Part shown: positions 1 through 11,434 of the stretch, one piece after another
Layout of the letters: each line of letters opens with the position of its first letter
Numbering within the stretch: the stretch's first letter is position 1
From: Blakeslea trispora
Taxonomy: Eukaryota; Mucoromycota; Mucoromycetes; Mucorales; Choanephoraceae
Length of the DNA: 64,000 nucleotides
Reading direction: 5' to 3'
Assembly: GCA_025331445.1 (NCBI GenBank)
Contig: JAIWNE010000031.1
Span: 62,001-126,000, forward strand
Notes under the pieces: model-generated
The model's input: the letters and a program-made list of their open reading frames with translations, nothing else
Databases searched by the model: none
What the model was told of the DNA's origin: nothing
Program-made: the position numbers and the translations under genes

Positions 1-127
1 AAAGCGACATCTGCACAACATGGTAAGATCTAAATCTGCTGGATGACAGTAGCTACGATGAACATTTTTTTTTTAGAAACGTGACCGTTCTTGTTCGTGC
101 CCATTTCCAGATGGTACACCAGCAAAT

Positions 128-313
128 TTAAAGTTTAAGTTTTCGATCATCCCTTAGGGTTGCCTTGAGAGACAATAAGGACTCTCTTTGCATATCATCT
201 AAAGGGCATCTTTGGTCAGTAGCAAGTGGCTGTAGTGCATCTTGGGTAGAAATCCTATTTTCGGTTACTGTAGCAAGTACCAAGTCTTTTTTGGTATCAG
301 TCAAACCCCGATC
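128..313 (-). other. Unassigned open segment at left edge
   Basis: A 61-codon stretch on the minus strand is open from just after a plausible acceptor (TTACTAAG, ending near 314) to a TAA at 128-130. Its composition looks protein-like (segments such as TQDALQPLATDQ and DDMQRESLLSLK). After the stop, a shifted frame stays open with KFAGVPSGNGHEQE, which suggests either a frameshifted pseudogene or the last exons of a gene that leaves the window on the left. I recognise no family and see no start codon. The plus strand here shows nothing better. Confidence is low because the stretch is short. Confidence 0.25.
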
Positions 314-580
314 TTAGTAACATCTTTTGTTACTGAATTTATCCCGCTCACACTGTCAAACAAATGTTTCTTTTGCACAACGTGTTACCAACTTTTTTTT
401 TTTCTCTTTTTATAAATATATTTTCAAACTTGTATCTTTTTCCTTTTTCTCTTCTTTTTCTTCATTTAGAGTTGTTAGAGTTAGTTTTTTTTTCTTTTGA
501 AAACAAAATAATCTTCAATTTTTGTAAATACCTTCTTCTTTTCTTCAGTGTTGCCCAATATCCATAGACTTTTAAGAAAG

Positions 581-1976
581 ATGGGAGCCAAACATTCCCG
601 GCATAACCTTGTGTTGAATGAGCAGTACCGAAGAGGAAGTGTACAGCAACAACAACAACAGCAACAACAACAGCAGACGGCAACGACAAATTCAATAACT
701 CGATCAGCCAACTCGATCATTATTGATGGTCGTCAATATCATAGTGATACTGTCTCAGGGGTCTATATGCTACCTAGAGATGAAGTTGAGCAAGACAGAT
801 TGAATTCAGTAAATAGATTAGTGACAATAGCAACAGGGTCGACCTTTACTAATATTAATCTTTTATCATTATTCAGCAACATTTTGCATTGAAAGCACTA
901 TATGAAGGGTAAACAGGGACATGATAATTAAGGCCAGGTGCATATTTGCTTATTCCTTTTTTTTTCTTCTAATAGCAATGTCTTGAAATGTGTTGAAGAT
1001 ATGTTACCAGAAGATGCCAAAGTGCTTGACATTGGATGTGGATCTGGTAGTTGGGTTATGGTTAGTTACAAAACAGGATACACCATGTTTATAACGGATC
1101 AACTGACTCGGGGTCAATTTAGGAAATGGCAGTCGATCATCCACAATATAAGATTATAGGTTCAGACATATCAGATATGTTTCCGACTACAATTCGACCT
1201 GAAAATGTCCAATTCGAACTTTACAATGTAGTTCAAGGGTTGCCCTATCCTGATAATACATTTGATTTCGTACACATGCGACTACTTATCACAGCTCTTG
1301 GACAAGCAGATTGGACTTTTGTTATATCTGAAATCTTTCGGGTACTCAAACCTGGCGGACTTGTAGAACTCGTGGAATCGGATTTTGCTGTAGGTTTCAT
1401 TCTTCTTTTTCCTTTAATACCTTAAGAAACTAAACACTTTCTTCTATTTTTGGATGAACATAGGATAAATCAGACAACCCGATTGTGGAGAACTTTAATC
1501 AAGAATGTAAATTCAACCAACTAACAACGCGCTTGACTGTTATACTAATTTCATAGTTATATAGTCATCAAAGCCTTAGAAGAAGGTGGCCAAGACCCTT
1601 ATATTGCTCCAAAGCTGACTACTCTTTTGTCAGAAGCCAAATTTGAAATTATAGAAGTAAACAATAAATTCGTAGACTACAGTAAGTATACTATACACTT
1701 CACACTACCATGAAAACAAGGACTAAATTTAAATCAGGTTTACCATTAAATCCTATTGCCAGAGAAATGTTGAGCAATTGGAAGAATGCTCTACTGTCAA
1801 TAAAACCAATGCTCGCACATAGATTGAGCTCAGATGTTGAAATGTTTCCTGTCATAGTAGATCGCTATATAGAAGGTGTTGCTCAATCAGGTTGGAAAGT
1901 AAAGATGTGGGCCATATGTGGACAGAAATCTGCAGGAATAAGCCAAGACAGCAACCAGACTGAGTCCTCTTCCTGA
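581..1976 (+). CDS. SAM-dependent class I methyltransferase, possibly N-myristoylated
   Basis: Seven exons: 581-808, 877-908, 976-1060, 1123-1389, 1464-1506, 1565-1681, 1738-1976, giving 336 aa. All introns are GT...AG, 56-74 nt, and every junction keeps frame. Visible motifs: Q22-Q32 poly-glutamine, then a DRLNSQHFALKALYEG lead-in typical of fungal small-molecule methyltransferases, motif I VLDIGCGSGSW near 103-113 (SAM binding), an acidic post-I strand (IIGSDIS), and RVLKPGGLVELVE (motif III region). The first Met in frame is MGAKHS: Gly2 with Ser6 fits the N-myristoylation consensus, so membrane attachment is possible (inference). A GTG codon 33 nt upstream is in the same frame, but ATG at 581 is the sensible start. 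The substrate cannot be told from sequence. Exon 2 is only 32 nt. Confidence 0.88.
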
Positions 1977-4667
1977 AAGGGACACAAAAAAAATATACAC
2001 AATAAAATTGAACTTAATTCACAGTCTTTAGAGACTGACTAATAATAAGAAGTTGTACGACTTTCAAATGACTCAAGAGGCTTTTTGTAAAACTAGTTTT
2101 GAAGTCCAGTTAAATGCCTTTTTTTTGTTTGTTTGTTTGTGAGCATTTTGTTGTGGGTGATAGGCATCTACAATATGTAAAGTGTGAGTTTGTTACAGCT
2201 AATAGTTTTGTAAAAGAAAGAAGAGGGAATTGAAATTATAGTACAAAAAAGAAAGACATTTTTTCGAACAAATAGCTGAGCTCAAAGCAGTTTTTCGTTA
2301 ACTAATATACATGGATGCGAAACGAACAGTTTAATATAAGCTCCTGCTTCAAAAAAGAGACAAAGAAAAGATAGACAATCACACTAATTTTCCAAAGAAA
2401 TCGCTATTGTGCAACTTCATGCAGGTAATAATAAAATTTTGATTTGATTTTATAAAACCAGCAATTCGACCTGCAGCTGGCCAATGTACCATTTTGCAAT
2501 TAATCACCTGTGTCTTGCTTTTAATAGAACCATGTTTCGGATATTCTCTCTCTCTCTCTCTCTCTCTCTTTTTCTTTCTTCCCAATGACCCAATCACATA
2601 CTTTGGATCGACTAGATTGTTTTGAATGACATACTTGGAAATCCCGAGAAAAGGCTTGTTGTTTGATATTCGATATAGTAAAAACACAACAAAATCCTAC
2701 AAGCATACACCAAAACACTGTTTTATTTTCGGGTAACAAGGCAAGCGGGGTCAATAAGATAGTGGCGTTACGAGAATTAGGAAAGATTTGAAGGGTCATA
2801 CTTCCTTTCTTCAAATTTGAATTTTAAATGTGGATACTCAATCTGAGCCTAAACAGATAAGGATCTCTATTTCTATAATAGTAATTGAGCTACATTATTG
2901 ACATGCGACCATATCAGCCTTAGGCCACTTTGGGCCAAATAGAGTCATTTCCGACCTTCTGAGTATAAAGATCTAATATCTCTAACAAAGAAACATGAAT
3001 CAGTTAAAACATTTGAAGCAGCAAAAGAGAAACATTTTTTTTTTGTTGTGGTTGCAATCAAGGATACATAATCATAGACAAAGAGGATATGTCAAAAAAT
3101 GCTTGCAAGTAACACTAAGAATAATGGATTGGCTTTATCCTGGCAAGATCTTCTTTTATCTCAACCTCGTTTATTTAGCTCAGCCTCAACAATTTAGATA
3201 CTTAATATATGACAAAAAAAAACATAGCTAAACCCAACCTCTCTCATTAAAAGTGAAGACACATACTGCAAAGCATACCTTTGCATTTTCTTTACTAGGC
3301 ATGATCATGTGATTACTATCAATGTATGAAAACAAACCCAGCGATTGTGACAATATATGTTTAAATGCATATGAGCCAAAAAAAAAAAAGGAACCAAACT
3401 AAACTTAATTGTTCCAAAAGATCGGTTAAAGTTCAAAAGCCCCCCTTTTTTTTCAGTAACGTTTCGCGCACTAATTTTTTTTTGGCTCTAAACTGACGTC
3501 AATTCATGTCAGTCAACAAAACGATACATTTGCTAGCAGGCAAAATGAGCCCTGACTATATCAACATACACAAACTTCTTTTTTTTTTTTTGCTCATCAT
3601 ATAGGCACACGTTATAGATACACAAGAGACCTATTTTTTCTATCAACAGTCTACATCACTTATATGTATAGGCAGAGGTATGATAACATACAGAATGTCA
3701 GATAATAACTCGTGCATACCATTTCATGCTTGACATAACTACTGTATCATGTTCTAGAAAACATCAAGTGAAGAGCAGTTATTTATATACCAAGACCTTA
3801 TACAGTTGACAGTTTAACGTATGAGTCGCAACTGAGTAGAAAATAGCTTCCTCTTGAGGATAAGTTAAAGGAAGTAATCAAATTGGGATCACCTTCTTCT
3901 TCTTTTCTTCTGTTGCATATAAAAACAAAGCGTGCAACAAAAGAAAACTGGTTTGGTTAGAGACTTGGCAGCATTGTTCAAGAATAAGGGTAGGAAGAAA
4001 AAGAAAGACTTGAAGATAATCCAGAGACAAAGAGAGAGCTCTCATTCCTCCTGACAGCTTCATAGATTGTCTGTAAGAGTTTAGAAAGTACCGACTAATG
4101 TAACTTCAGCTACTACAACAGACTTCAGTTTCCCAAGACGATATAGTTAGCAGCTGTTTCTTTTATCAGAATTAATGAGCACTACGCACTAGATCAACAA
4201 AACACCACTTTCGTTCCTTGCCCCCCCCAAAAAGGTTTCATGTAGCCACGAGTTCTACAGCATTTTAAGATACACTTTAAAAGTGTGATATCTATTACTC
4301 AGGGCTTTCTTTAATAGGGAACAATAGCAGTTGATCTATCAGCATTATACAGCAAGACAAAAAAAAACAGCTGAAAAAAAAGAATAATACTGACTTGAAA
4401 GATTGTAACAAAATGAAGTCTATACACGATGCATGCCTTACAGATCCAATAGAATAAAGCAATAAAAACAAATGAGAAATCATGTATAATTAAGGAAGAA
4501 AAGAGAGCGTCTCGCAGTCTTCCTGGTTAAATGTAGTTTTAATTTAAAGGAGTCTCGTGATATAAGGGAGGCACTATATACAGTAAGTAGTTGTCAAAGG
4601 AGAACGCAAATTAAAACAAAGGTTGCAAGGGGAATAGAGAATTTTAGAAAAACAAAGAGTAGAGATG
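1977..4667. other. Gene-free stretch, 2.7 kb
   Basis: No convincing coding region on either strand. Contents are AT-rich DNA with a (CT)n tract near 2543-2570, several A/T homopolymers, and short spurious reading frames without splice or family support. It separates the 3' end of the methyltransferase from the 3' end of the minus-strand gene at 4668-5042, so both terminators must lie within it. Confidence 0.6.
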
Positions 4668-5042
4668 TTATATCAGATAACCTTGAAGTTCATCTGTGCC
4701 TAGAATTTTGCGATTGCCAGATCTATAGCGAATCATCCAATTTCCGTTGGGTAATTTGACATAAAAATTAGAATACGGAAATTCATTTGGTTTACAGTAT
4801 GTAGGGCTAAAAGGCGGAATGTTCATTGTATGGGGTATAGGTTGAGAACGATCCACAACAGACCGCCTATTTTTGTATTTTGTTCTACCTAAAGAAGATG
4901 ACTGATTTTCATTTGATGAAGTTGAAAAACATCGACCTGGGTGGAACAATTGAGAAAGCCTATGCCAAATTGATTCTGGTGAATGACACAAGATGTTTGA
5001 GATAGGCATTGAGCAATGTTTCCTTTTCTCAAAGTAACCCAT
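4668..5042 (-). CDS. Conserved-looking small hypothetical protein
   Basis: Single-exon frame of 124 aa beginning ATG GGT TAC at 5042. I do not recognise a named family. The N-terminal two thirds is polar and low in structure. The last 32 residues look folded and constrained (FYVKLPNGNWMIRYRSGN, then a KILGTDELQGYLI tail), the kind of aromatic/glycine β-rich block usually conserved. No signal peptide or membrane segment. A Tc1/mariner-type element sits about 130 bp upstream of the start codon, so its promoter has probably been altered by an insertion. Function unknown; that it is a gene rests on composition and the orderly C-terminus only. Confidence 0.6.
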   Translation of the reverse strand: MGYFEKRKHCSMPISNILCHSPESIWHRLSQLFHPGRCFSTSSNENQSSSLGRTKYKNRRSVVDRSQPIPHTMNIPPFSPTYCKPNEFPYSNFYVKLPNGNWMIRYRSGNRKILGTDELQGYLI

Positions 5043-5174
5043 TTTCCTCTTAAAGAATAAGCAGATGAACTAGGAAGAGATTAAAAAAAAAAAAGAGAAG
5101 GAGAGTGAATAAATGAGAAGGTGACTAGAATTGCTTGATTTAGTTTCATTTTCTCTTCATCTTTTTATATGGTA

Positions 5175-6222
5175 CAGCCAAACCTGTGGAGTTTGGCATT
5201 TTCTCAAAAACAACAAATAGCCTCCCATTCTGTCTCCAGACGATACTCATCAATTCTCCCCCTGAAGAGAGCAGTGACCTAGAGGAGAGGCCTTTTGTAA
5301 GCTCCATTCAAACATTTTACCCCTTAAATGGGATTTTTTTTTTGGTCCTTATCAATGCGACCCGAAACTCGCACGTTCTAGTACGGTTGAATTCATCAAA
5401 AGGCATAGTGTCGATAAACGTTATCCCAGTTTCGGCAGGAACATACTTCACTATGTAACTTCTGCTGCAATAATATCGAAACGCGCGAATACCTACTAAT
5501 AACATGTCCTACAAAATCGACAGTCTGGACAGAGGCGTTGTCATGGCTGGCTTCTTACTTAGTATTCTAACCGTCTATCATCCTTGACTTACTCTCAACC
5601 TTTAGCACAGTATATTGTGTCTCTCACGCCCTCCTACACAAGTTGTGTAATGTCGCTGCTATATCCATACGGCCAGCACACTGGGCCTCATCTATCAATA
5701 ATAAGCCCTTCATTGCATCTACCATTGTTTCTTCAACCACTCGGCAATCAGCTAATTCGAACTGACAAGAATATTGTGCCTAATGGTCTCTCTCTCTCTC
5801 TCTTAATAAAAATATAACATAATAGTGGATACTTTGCTTTTTTTTGTTCATGTTTTCAAAGAGGCTATTCAGTATAAAAGCATGTACAAGTTCATGGTAA
5901 AAAAAAAGGTAGATTTAACAGGCAGGCCTCAATCAATGGCTTTAACAAGTTTGACAAGATCTCGAGCCAATCCTCGATTGCCTTCTTTATTGGCAACCTA
6001 ATTCCCTTGGTTCGGTCGACAACTCTTTGTACACAGGTCTTAGCCATACCAACCATATCACCTATCTTGGCTAAAGAGAACCCTTGTTTCCTTATGCTAA
6101 TAAATATCCTCACAATGTCTTTAAGTCTAGATTCTCATGAGACATGTAAGCTTGGCTAGCTGATTCAGAGTTTGAAGATTTGGGTTTCTAAATAGACATG
6201 CTAAGTTCTATAGGTTTGACTG
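5175..6222 (-). mobile_element. Decayed Tc1/mariner-type DNA transposon with TIRs
   Basis: The two ends are imperfect inverted repeats. The left end (5175 inward) reads CAGCCAAACCTGTGGAGTTT and the right end, read inward on the minus strand from 6222, reads CAGTCAAACCTATAGAACTT. The match continues for a few more bases (GGCAT/AGCAT). Both ends are flanked by TA (5173-5174 and 6223-6224), the target duplication of this superfamily. Transposase-like helix-turn-helix coding lies just inside the right TIR on the minus strand, where Tc1 elements start their gene. At 1,048 bp it is shorter than intact elements, and the middle has no recognisable DDE domain, so it is dead or non-autonomous. Confidence 0.7.
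5920..6113 (-). pseudogene. Tc1-like transposase N-terminal fragment, frameshifted
   Basis: The minus strand encodes a helix-turn-helix block (QGFSLAKIGDMVGMAKTCVQ, then RVVDRTKG) that strongly resembles the DNA-binding domain of fungal Tc1/mariner transposases. The reading then shifts frame near 6000 and resumes as NKEGNRGLARDLVKLVKAID followed by a stop and GLPVKST. A frameshift plus an in-frame stop show it is inactive. It sits inside the right half of the TIR-bounded element at 5175-6222. No catalytic Asp/Glu residues are found downstream. Confidence 0.72.
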
Positions 6223-7029
6223 TATGCACACACACACATACACACACACACACAGATATAATGCATGATTTCAAATAGCGAAGTGTACATTAACCAATAA
6301 AGCACAAAAATAATAACCACTTGACATCAGGCGACTTTTACTTAATTATGCATTTACATACATTTATGCATGAGCTGACAAAGCAAGAGGAGAAGAGCTT
6401 CATTTCCATTTTTGCTTCAGTCTCTACCAAACAGACTTGCTCCTTGCTTGAATTTGATTTATGATCAGATATACTGAGCTCTAAAATGTAAAAAAAAGGG
6501 GGGGGGGATCAAGACTACATCTGATGGATCTACCACTGGTAAATAAATAGAAAAAGCGAAAAGTTCTCTTTGTCTTTACATACGAAGAAAACTCGACACC
6601 TGCATGCAAAGACAATGAGAACAATAAAGAAATGTAGCAAACAACAAAGGAAAGTTCTTTTGGTATGCTTCTCCTTTAGCAAAGAAAGAGTCAAGCAGGA
6701 GTCTGAGCTCCCTAAAGAAAAGTTCAACCCGCTAATTTAAAACAATGATTCAGGGCCATGCTATCTCAAGACAATTAAGTGAGATCATATTCCTCGTTCG
6801 ATCTTGCTAGTCTGGACACAGCATTGAAATAAGCACAATTTAACCATTTTCTTATCCTGATTGTATGAAAGGTATTGGTATTCGAAACACTTTAAGTCCA
6901 CAGTTGAAATAACTTCTTTTCAACAAACATACATGAAAAAACAACTTGCGAATTGTTTTTGTTTAACTTCTTTTAATCAATGATTGGAGAAAAAGAGAAG
7001 AAAATGACTTAAGCAATAGTAAACTATGC
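6223..7029. other. Intergenic, CA microsatellite and no gene
   Basis: A (CA)n tract starts immediately at the right TIR junction (about 6225-6255). A run of G follows A-rich DNA at 6489-6508. Otherwise this is AT-rich DNA with no supported gene. The part nearest 7029 is the 3' flank of the minus-strand eL20 gene. Confidence 0.6.
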
Positions 7030-8187
7030 TTAGTAGAAAGTGGTAGGGCGCTTGGCAACGAAGAGAGCACGGTGCTTCTTGTCGACGTTGGCAAGACGGT
7101 GAGGCAAGGGGAAAGTGAGCTTGGGAGTCAAGAGTTGCTTGATGTATTGACGACGAACATCAGCGTTGCTGACTTCGGCAACACGAATGATTTGAACAGA
7201 TCTGAAACGAGCACGGTGACGAGCAGCCATATCTTGGTCTAATTCACAAAAAAAAATAATCAGAATAAGCAAACTCAAGTTACACATTATCTGAGCATGT
7301 TATCACTTACAGCATTGTTCAACAGCTTCAACACGACGCAAGGCACGGTATTCCTTGTACATGTTGTGGGTACCGGAACGAGAATCGTAACGGATCCAGA
7401 TACCGAAGTTCTTGATTTGTTCGGGACGCTTTTCGTGGATCTAGCAAAAGGAAAAAAAAAATAAACAACTGCTGTCATAAATCAATTGTTATGCACATAC
7501 TTCGTTGACAGAGACGATTTCACCAGCAGCCTTCTTAACCTTACGGAGCTTCTTCAAGAAGTACCAGAAGCGAGACTTGGCAACGACAACGTTGGGAGCG
7601 AAGATACGCATACGGTAGAGCTTAGGAGCAACTTCTTGGGCAGAAGGGAGCTTACGACCAACTACCTATAGTTCAACAAAAACATTGAGTTTCGATTATA
7701 CGCTTTGGCCATAACTTATTTCTGCGTTACCTGATATTCTTGATACTGCAATGGTAAGAATCAAAGAAAAAGAAAAATAACAAGTTAGAACTATATTTCT
7801 TCTTCATTACTCTATAAAAAGAAGCGCATGTTGCAACCCGAGAACAGTATGAAGAAAGAAGTGCATGTAAGGTGTAATGGCTGATCACCATGTGCATGTT
7901 TTTTTCTATGAAATCGAGTGCTGATTCTTCATGTTGAGCAATTGTGTTGATAATCTGCTTTTGTCAGGTGCTAACGGATATCTTTAGCTGTAGAAGTAAT
8001 TGGGATATAGTATAGCTGATATGTGTCAATGGATGGATGGATGGATGGATTCATAAGAGAAAAAGTACCATCATCAATCCATTTGTTGCCTTTGAACATG
8101 ATCGACTCGTCCTTCTTCTTTCATCTTATTTCTTTTGGCTTCAAGCATGCGCTTCTTTTCTAGTTATCAAACACCTACTCTAGCCAT
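7030..8187 (-). CDS. RPL20: 60S ribosomal protein eL20 (L18a family)
   Basis: Five exons on the minus strand: 8187-8179, 7745-7731, 7665-7501, 7440-7311, 7238-7030, giving 175 aa, the usual size for this protein. The product reads [16 protein letters not shown] at the start, contains [20 protein letters not shown] and [20 protein letters not shown], and ends in a basic tail. It is a structural protein of the cytosolic large subunit. Exon 1 is 9 nt and exon 2 is 15 nt, so the first 24 nt of coding sequence are split by a 433-nt first intron. Long first introns near the start codon are common in fungal ribosomal protein genes. All junctions are GT...AG and keep frame. The gene is divergent from RIX7, itself a 60S-assembly factor. 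Confidence 0.95.
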
Positions 8188-8468
8188 TGTGCCTATAAAG
8201 AAAGAGAGAAGGATTCTATTTGCTATATGAATCACATTGTCTTTTCTTGATCTTAGCTTCCAGCACTAGTCCCCCTCCACCCCCCACGCCCATGCTGCAT
8301 AAACTTTTTTTGCTCAGCTTGAGGGGGCATAAATTCGTGCTTATCCGGACCGGACTTTTTTTAATGCGCCTTAAAACTTTTTTTTTCTACCTTTCAATTG
8401 ACTCAGTCAATAAAAAAAAAAAAAAATACAACAAAAATAGACAAGTTCCACTGTTCGAGATCATTACT
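8188..8468. promoter_or_regulatory. Shared divergent promoter eL20 / RIX7
   Basis: 281 bp separate the two start codons. It contains a perfect 13-bp palindrome TTGACTCAGTCAA at 8398-8410 with an embedded TGACTCA, the classic bZIP (Gcn4/AP-1 type) site. It also has TCCGGACCGGA at 8344-8354, a C-rich tract at about 8268-8292, and an inverted AGGGGG at about 8322-8327 resembling stress/zinc-finger sites. Poly-T/poly-A tracts flank the core, as in nucleosome-poor fungal promoters. Co-regulation of the two ribosome genes is an inference from layout. Confidence 0.6.
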
Positions 8469-11434
8469 ATGAGAGGTGGATCAAGAGGATCAAGGCCTGG
8501 TAGCGCAACAGGCGGAGGAAACTACTATCGCATGTCTCGCCTAAACGAAAACAAGATTGCAAACTGTCTTGATCTGTACAAGTCAGAGGGATTAACCGAC
8601 ATGTCACCTATGGTTTTGATCGACTATTGTTTAAAAGTCGATTCCTCTCTCAGAAGACAAAAGAGACGTTTGCTCGAAGCAGCTCTTGAGACCGTACTTT
8701 CAGAGAAAGGCCAAGACGCAACACAGCCTAATGAGAGGTAAGTACGCACCAGAAACGATATGTTTTCAAAACCTTATCTGATTATGCATTTTTTTTTTAT
8801 TTACTCTCAAGTGTGACCGAGCAAACTTCAGCGGATGAAGATGCAGCAGCAGAATATGCAGTGGTAAATTCATGGCTATCAAACTATTTGCCACCCAGCT
8901 TAATGTCAAGTGCTAACAGCTCTGTTTTAAAGCCTGCTCAGGAAGACAATGTCATGAATAAATCAGTCACTAGTTTGTGGAACATGCATACCAAACCTAA
9001 AGCATCTACTCCTGTGAGTGAGGATATTCCTCAACCAATGAGCGTCACTACTCCAACTGAAGATGTACCAACCGAGCCATCAACAGCAGCAGCAACAACA
9101 AACGAATCAACCAAGTCGAAAAAGAGACCTCAAAAGACAACCAAAGAAGTTGCTGCTAAGCGACCCAAAACATCCAGCGAAAGTAGAGAAGCACCTTTTA
9201 TCCCTACAGCAAAACTATCTGATTTGGGCGGCATTGACCACTGCATTGAAGAAATCATGGAATTGATTGCTATGCCATTGGCACATCCTGAAGTATATCT
9301 TCATACAGGTGTTCAACCTCCTCGAGGTGTCTTGTTGCATGGTCCTCCTGGCTGTGGTAAGACTAGATTGGCACATGCTATTGCTGGTGTAAGTAAAAAA
9401 AAAAAGTAACATTTGTTATAGTATTGAGACAAGTTTTATTGACTACTTGACTAGGAATTGAGCATTCCCTTTTTCAATATTTCTGCACCTTCGATTGTCT
9501 CTGGTATGTCTGGTGAATCAGAAAAGAAAATTCGTGAAGTATTTGAAGAAGCAAGAGTAAGTTGTATGAGACTGCCAGATGATCCACACAACAATAGTAA
9601 CATGTTTTTTTAGGACAATGCGCCATGTTTGTTATTTATTGATGAAATTGATGCTATTACGCCTAAAAGAGAAACTGCACAAAGAGAAATGGAACGTAGA
9701 ATTGTTGCTCAATTGTTGACTTGTATGGATGGTAAGTTTTGTCTTTTTCTTTTTTTTACGATTTCATCTCACCCCATTATAGATTTGTCGTGGGAGAAAT
9801 GTAACAACAAACCAGTGATGATTATTGGCGCCACTAACAGACCTGATTCATTGGATGCTGCCTTAAGACGTGCCGGTCGATTTGATAGAGAAATCAGTAT
9901 GGGCGTTCCTGATGAAAAGGCTCGAGAGAAGTATGTGTCAACAAAACCTATGTGTAGACTACGTTTGTGTGTGTGTGTGTGTGTGCAAAATACTCAATCA
10001 ATTGGTATGTTGATTAGGATTCTCCGTGTCTTGGCCTCTAAGCTTCGATTGGAGGGCGATTTTGACTTTGCTGAATTGGCCAAAGCAACACCTGGCTACG
10101 TTGGTGCGGATCTACAAGCATTGATAACAACAGCAGGTGTCATTGCTGTTAAGCGTATTTTCAAGCATTTGCAAGCTGCTACTGCTGCTATTGCAGGCAA
10201 CCATAGCACTGATGAAAACACTCAATCTGAAATTGATCTAGAATCAGATGAAAAACAACAACAAGAGGAAGACAACTCTATGGATATTGACGATACCACT
10301 ACACCAACAAATGATAAACCTATCCAAATCACATCTGTTGAAGAATTTGAAGCACAAACACCTCTTGAACAAATTCGCAATATATCGGAATTTATCAAAT
10401 CCCATAGAGAACCTTTAACAGAAGCACAGCTTGAATCACTTGCAATTACTCAAGAAGATTTCAAGCACTCTCTCAAGAAAGTGCAGCCTTCTTCCAAGCG
10501 TGAAGGTTTTGCAACTGTGCCCGACGTCAGCTGGGATGATATTGGTGCCCTTCAGTTTGTGCGCGATGAGTTGCGTATGGCTGTTGTAGAACCCATTAAC
10601 CACCCTGAATTCTTTGAACGAGTGGGCATCACAAACCCTGCTGGTGTTCTTCTTTGGGGTCCCCCTGGTTGTGGTAAAACTCTGTTAGCCAAAGCTGTCG
10701 CAAACGAAAGCAACACAAATTTCATTTCCGTGAAGGGTCCCGAATTACTTAACAAGTATGTAGGTGAAAGTGAACGTGGTGTACGTCAAGTGTTTGCACG
10801 AGCTAGAGCTTCTGCTCCTTGTGTCATATTCTTTGATGAGCTGGATGCCCTTTGCTCTCGCCGTGAAGATCAACAAACAGACGCTTCTGCTCGTGTGGTG
10901 AATACGTTGTTAACTGAATTAGATGGTGTTGAGAACCGTAGCCAGGTTTATGTGATTGCTGCTACTAACCGTCCTGACATGATTGATCCTGCCATGTTGC
11001 GTCCTGGCCGTTTGGATAAGCTGCTATATGTTGAATTACCTACACCGTCTGAGCGATTAGATATCTTGATTAAACTGAGTAAGAAGACTCCTCTCGCAGA
11101 TGATGTATCACTGGTAGATGTTGCAAACGATGCTCGTTGTGAAGGGTTATCGGGTGCAGATTTGGCTTCTCTTGTAAGAGAAAGTGCTGTTTCTGCATTG
11201 AGATCCAACTTTTATTCTTCTGGTGTTATGAATACAACTGCTCTTACAACTGCAGAGGAAATATTTGTTACCAAGAAAGACTTTGATATAGCATTTACAA
11301 AAGTATCACCCTCTGTTTTGCCTCAGGTACGCATGGATTATATAAAATTGTAGTATATGTTAGAAGACTAACGCTATGCATGTATTGTTTAGGATAAACT
11401 TCATTTTGATAGACTTCGCAAGAAGTATGGATAA
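8469..11434 (+). CDS. RIX7: Rix7/NVL-type tandem AAA ATPase for pre-60S maturation
   Basis: Seven exons: 8469-8737, 8812-9388, 9455-9556, 9614-9731, 9783-9930, 10018-11326, 11393-11434, giving 854 aa (yeast Rix7 is similar in size). Order: an N-terminal NVL-like domain ([18 protein letters not shown]), a Ser/Thr-rich linker with basic NLS-like [11 protein letters not shown] domain D1 (Walker A GPPGCGKT about 267-274; Walker B LLFIDEID with D326/E327), an acidic insert, and AAA domain D2 (Walker A about 619-626; Walker B VIFFDELD). The tail [13 protein letters not shown] is on the last 42-nt exon. Known family role: ATP-driven removal of Nsa1 from nucleolar/nucleoplasmic pre-60S particles. Introns 4 (51 nt) and 5 (87 nt, with a GT repeat) are multiples of three and have no in-frame stop, so their retention would not truncate the protein. 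Confidence 0.94.

Noticed and set aside
297..320. CAGTCAAACCCCGATC resembling a pogo/Tc1 terminal repeat
   Set aside because: No inverted partner was found in the following kilobases, which hold the methyltransferase gene.
2995..3231. Possible Tc1 transposase fragment (IMDWLYPGK resembling the DWPAQSPDLN block)
   Set aside because: The resemblance covers a few residues only and no other transposase block lies nearby.
7746..8178. Box C/D snoRNA in the long first intron of eL20
   Set aside because: A TGATGA and a CTGA occur in the right order on the coding strand, but their flanks do not pair into a terminal stem and the spacing is long.
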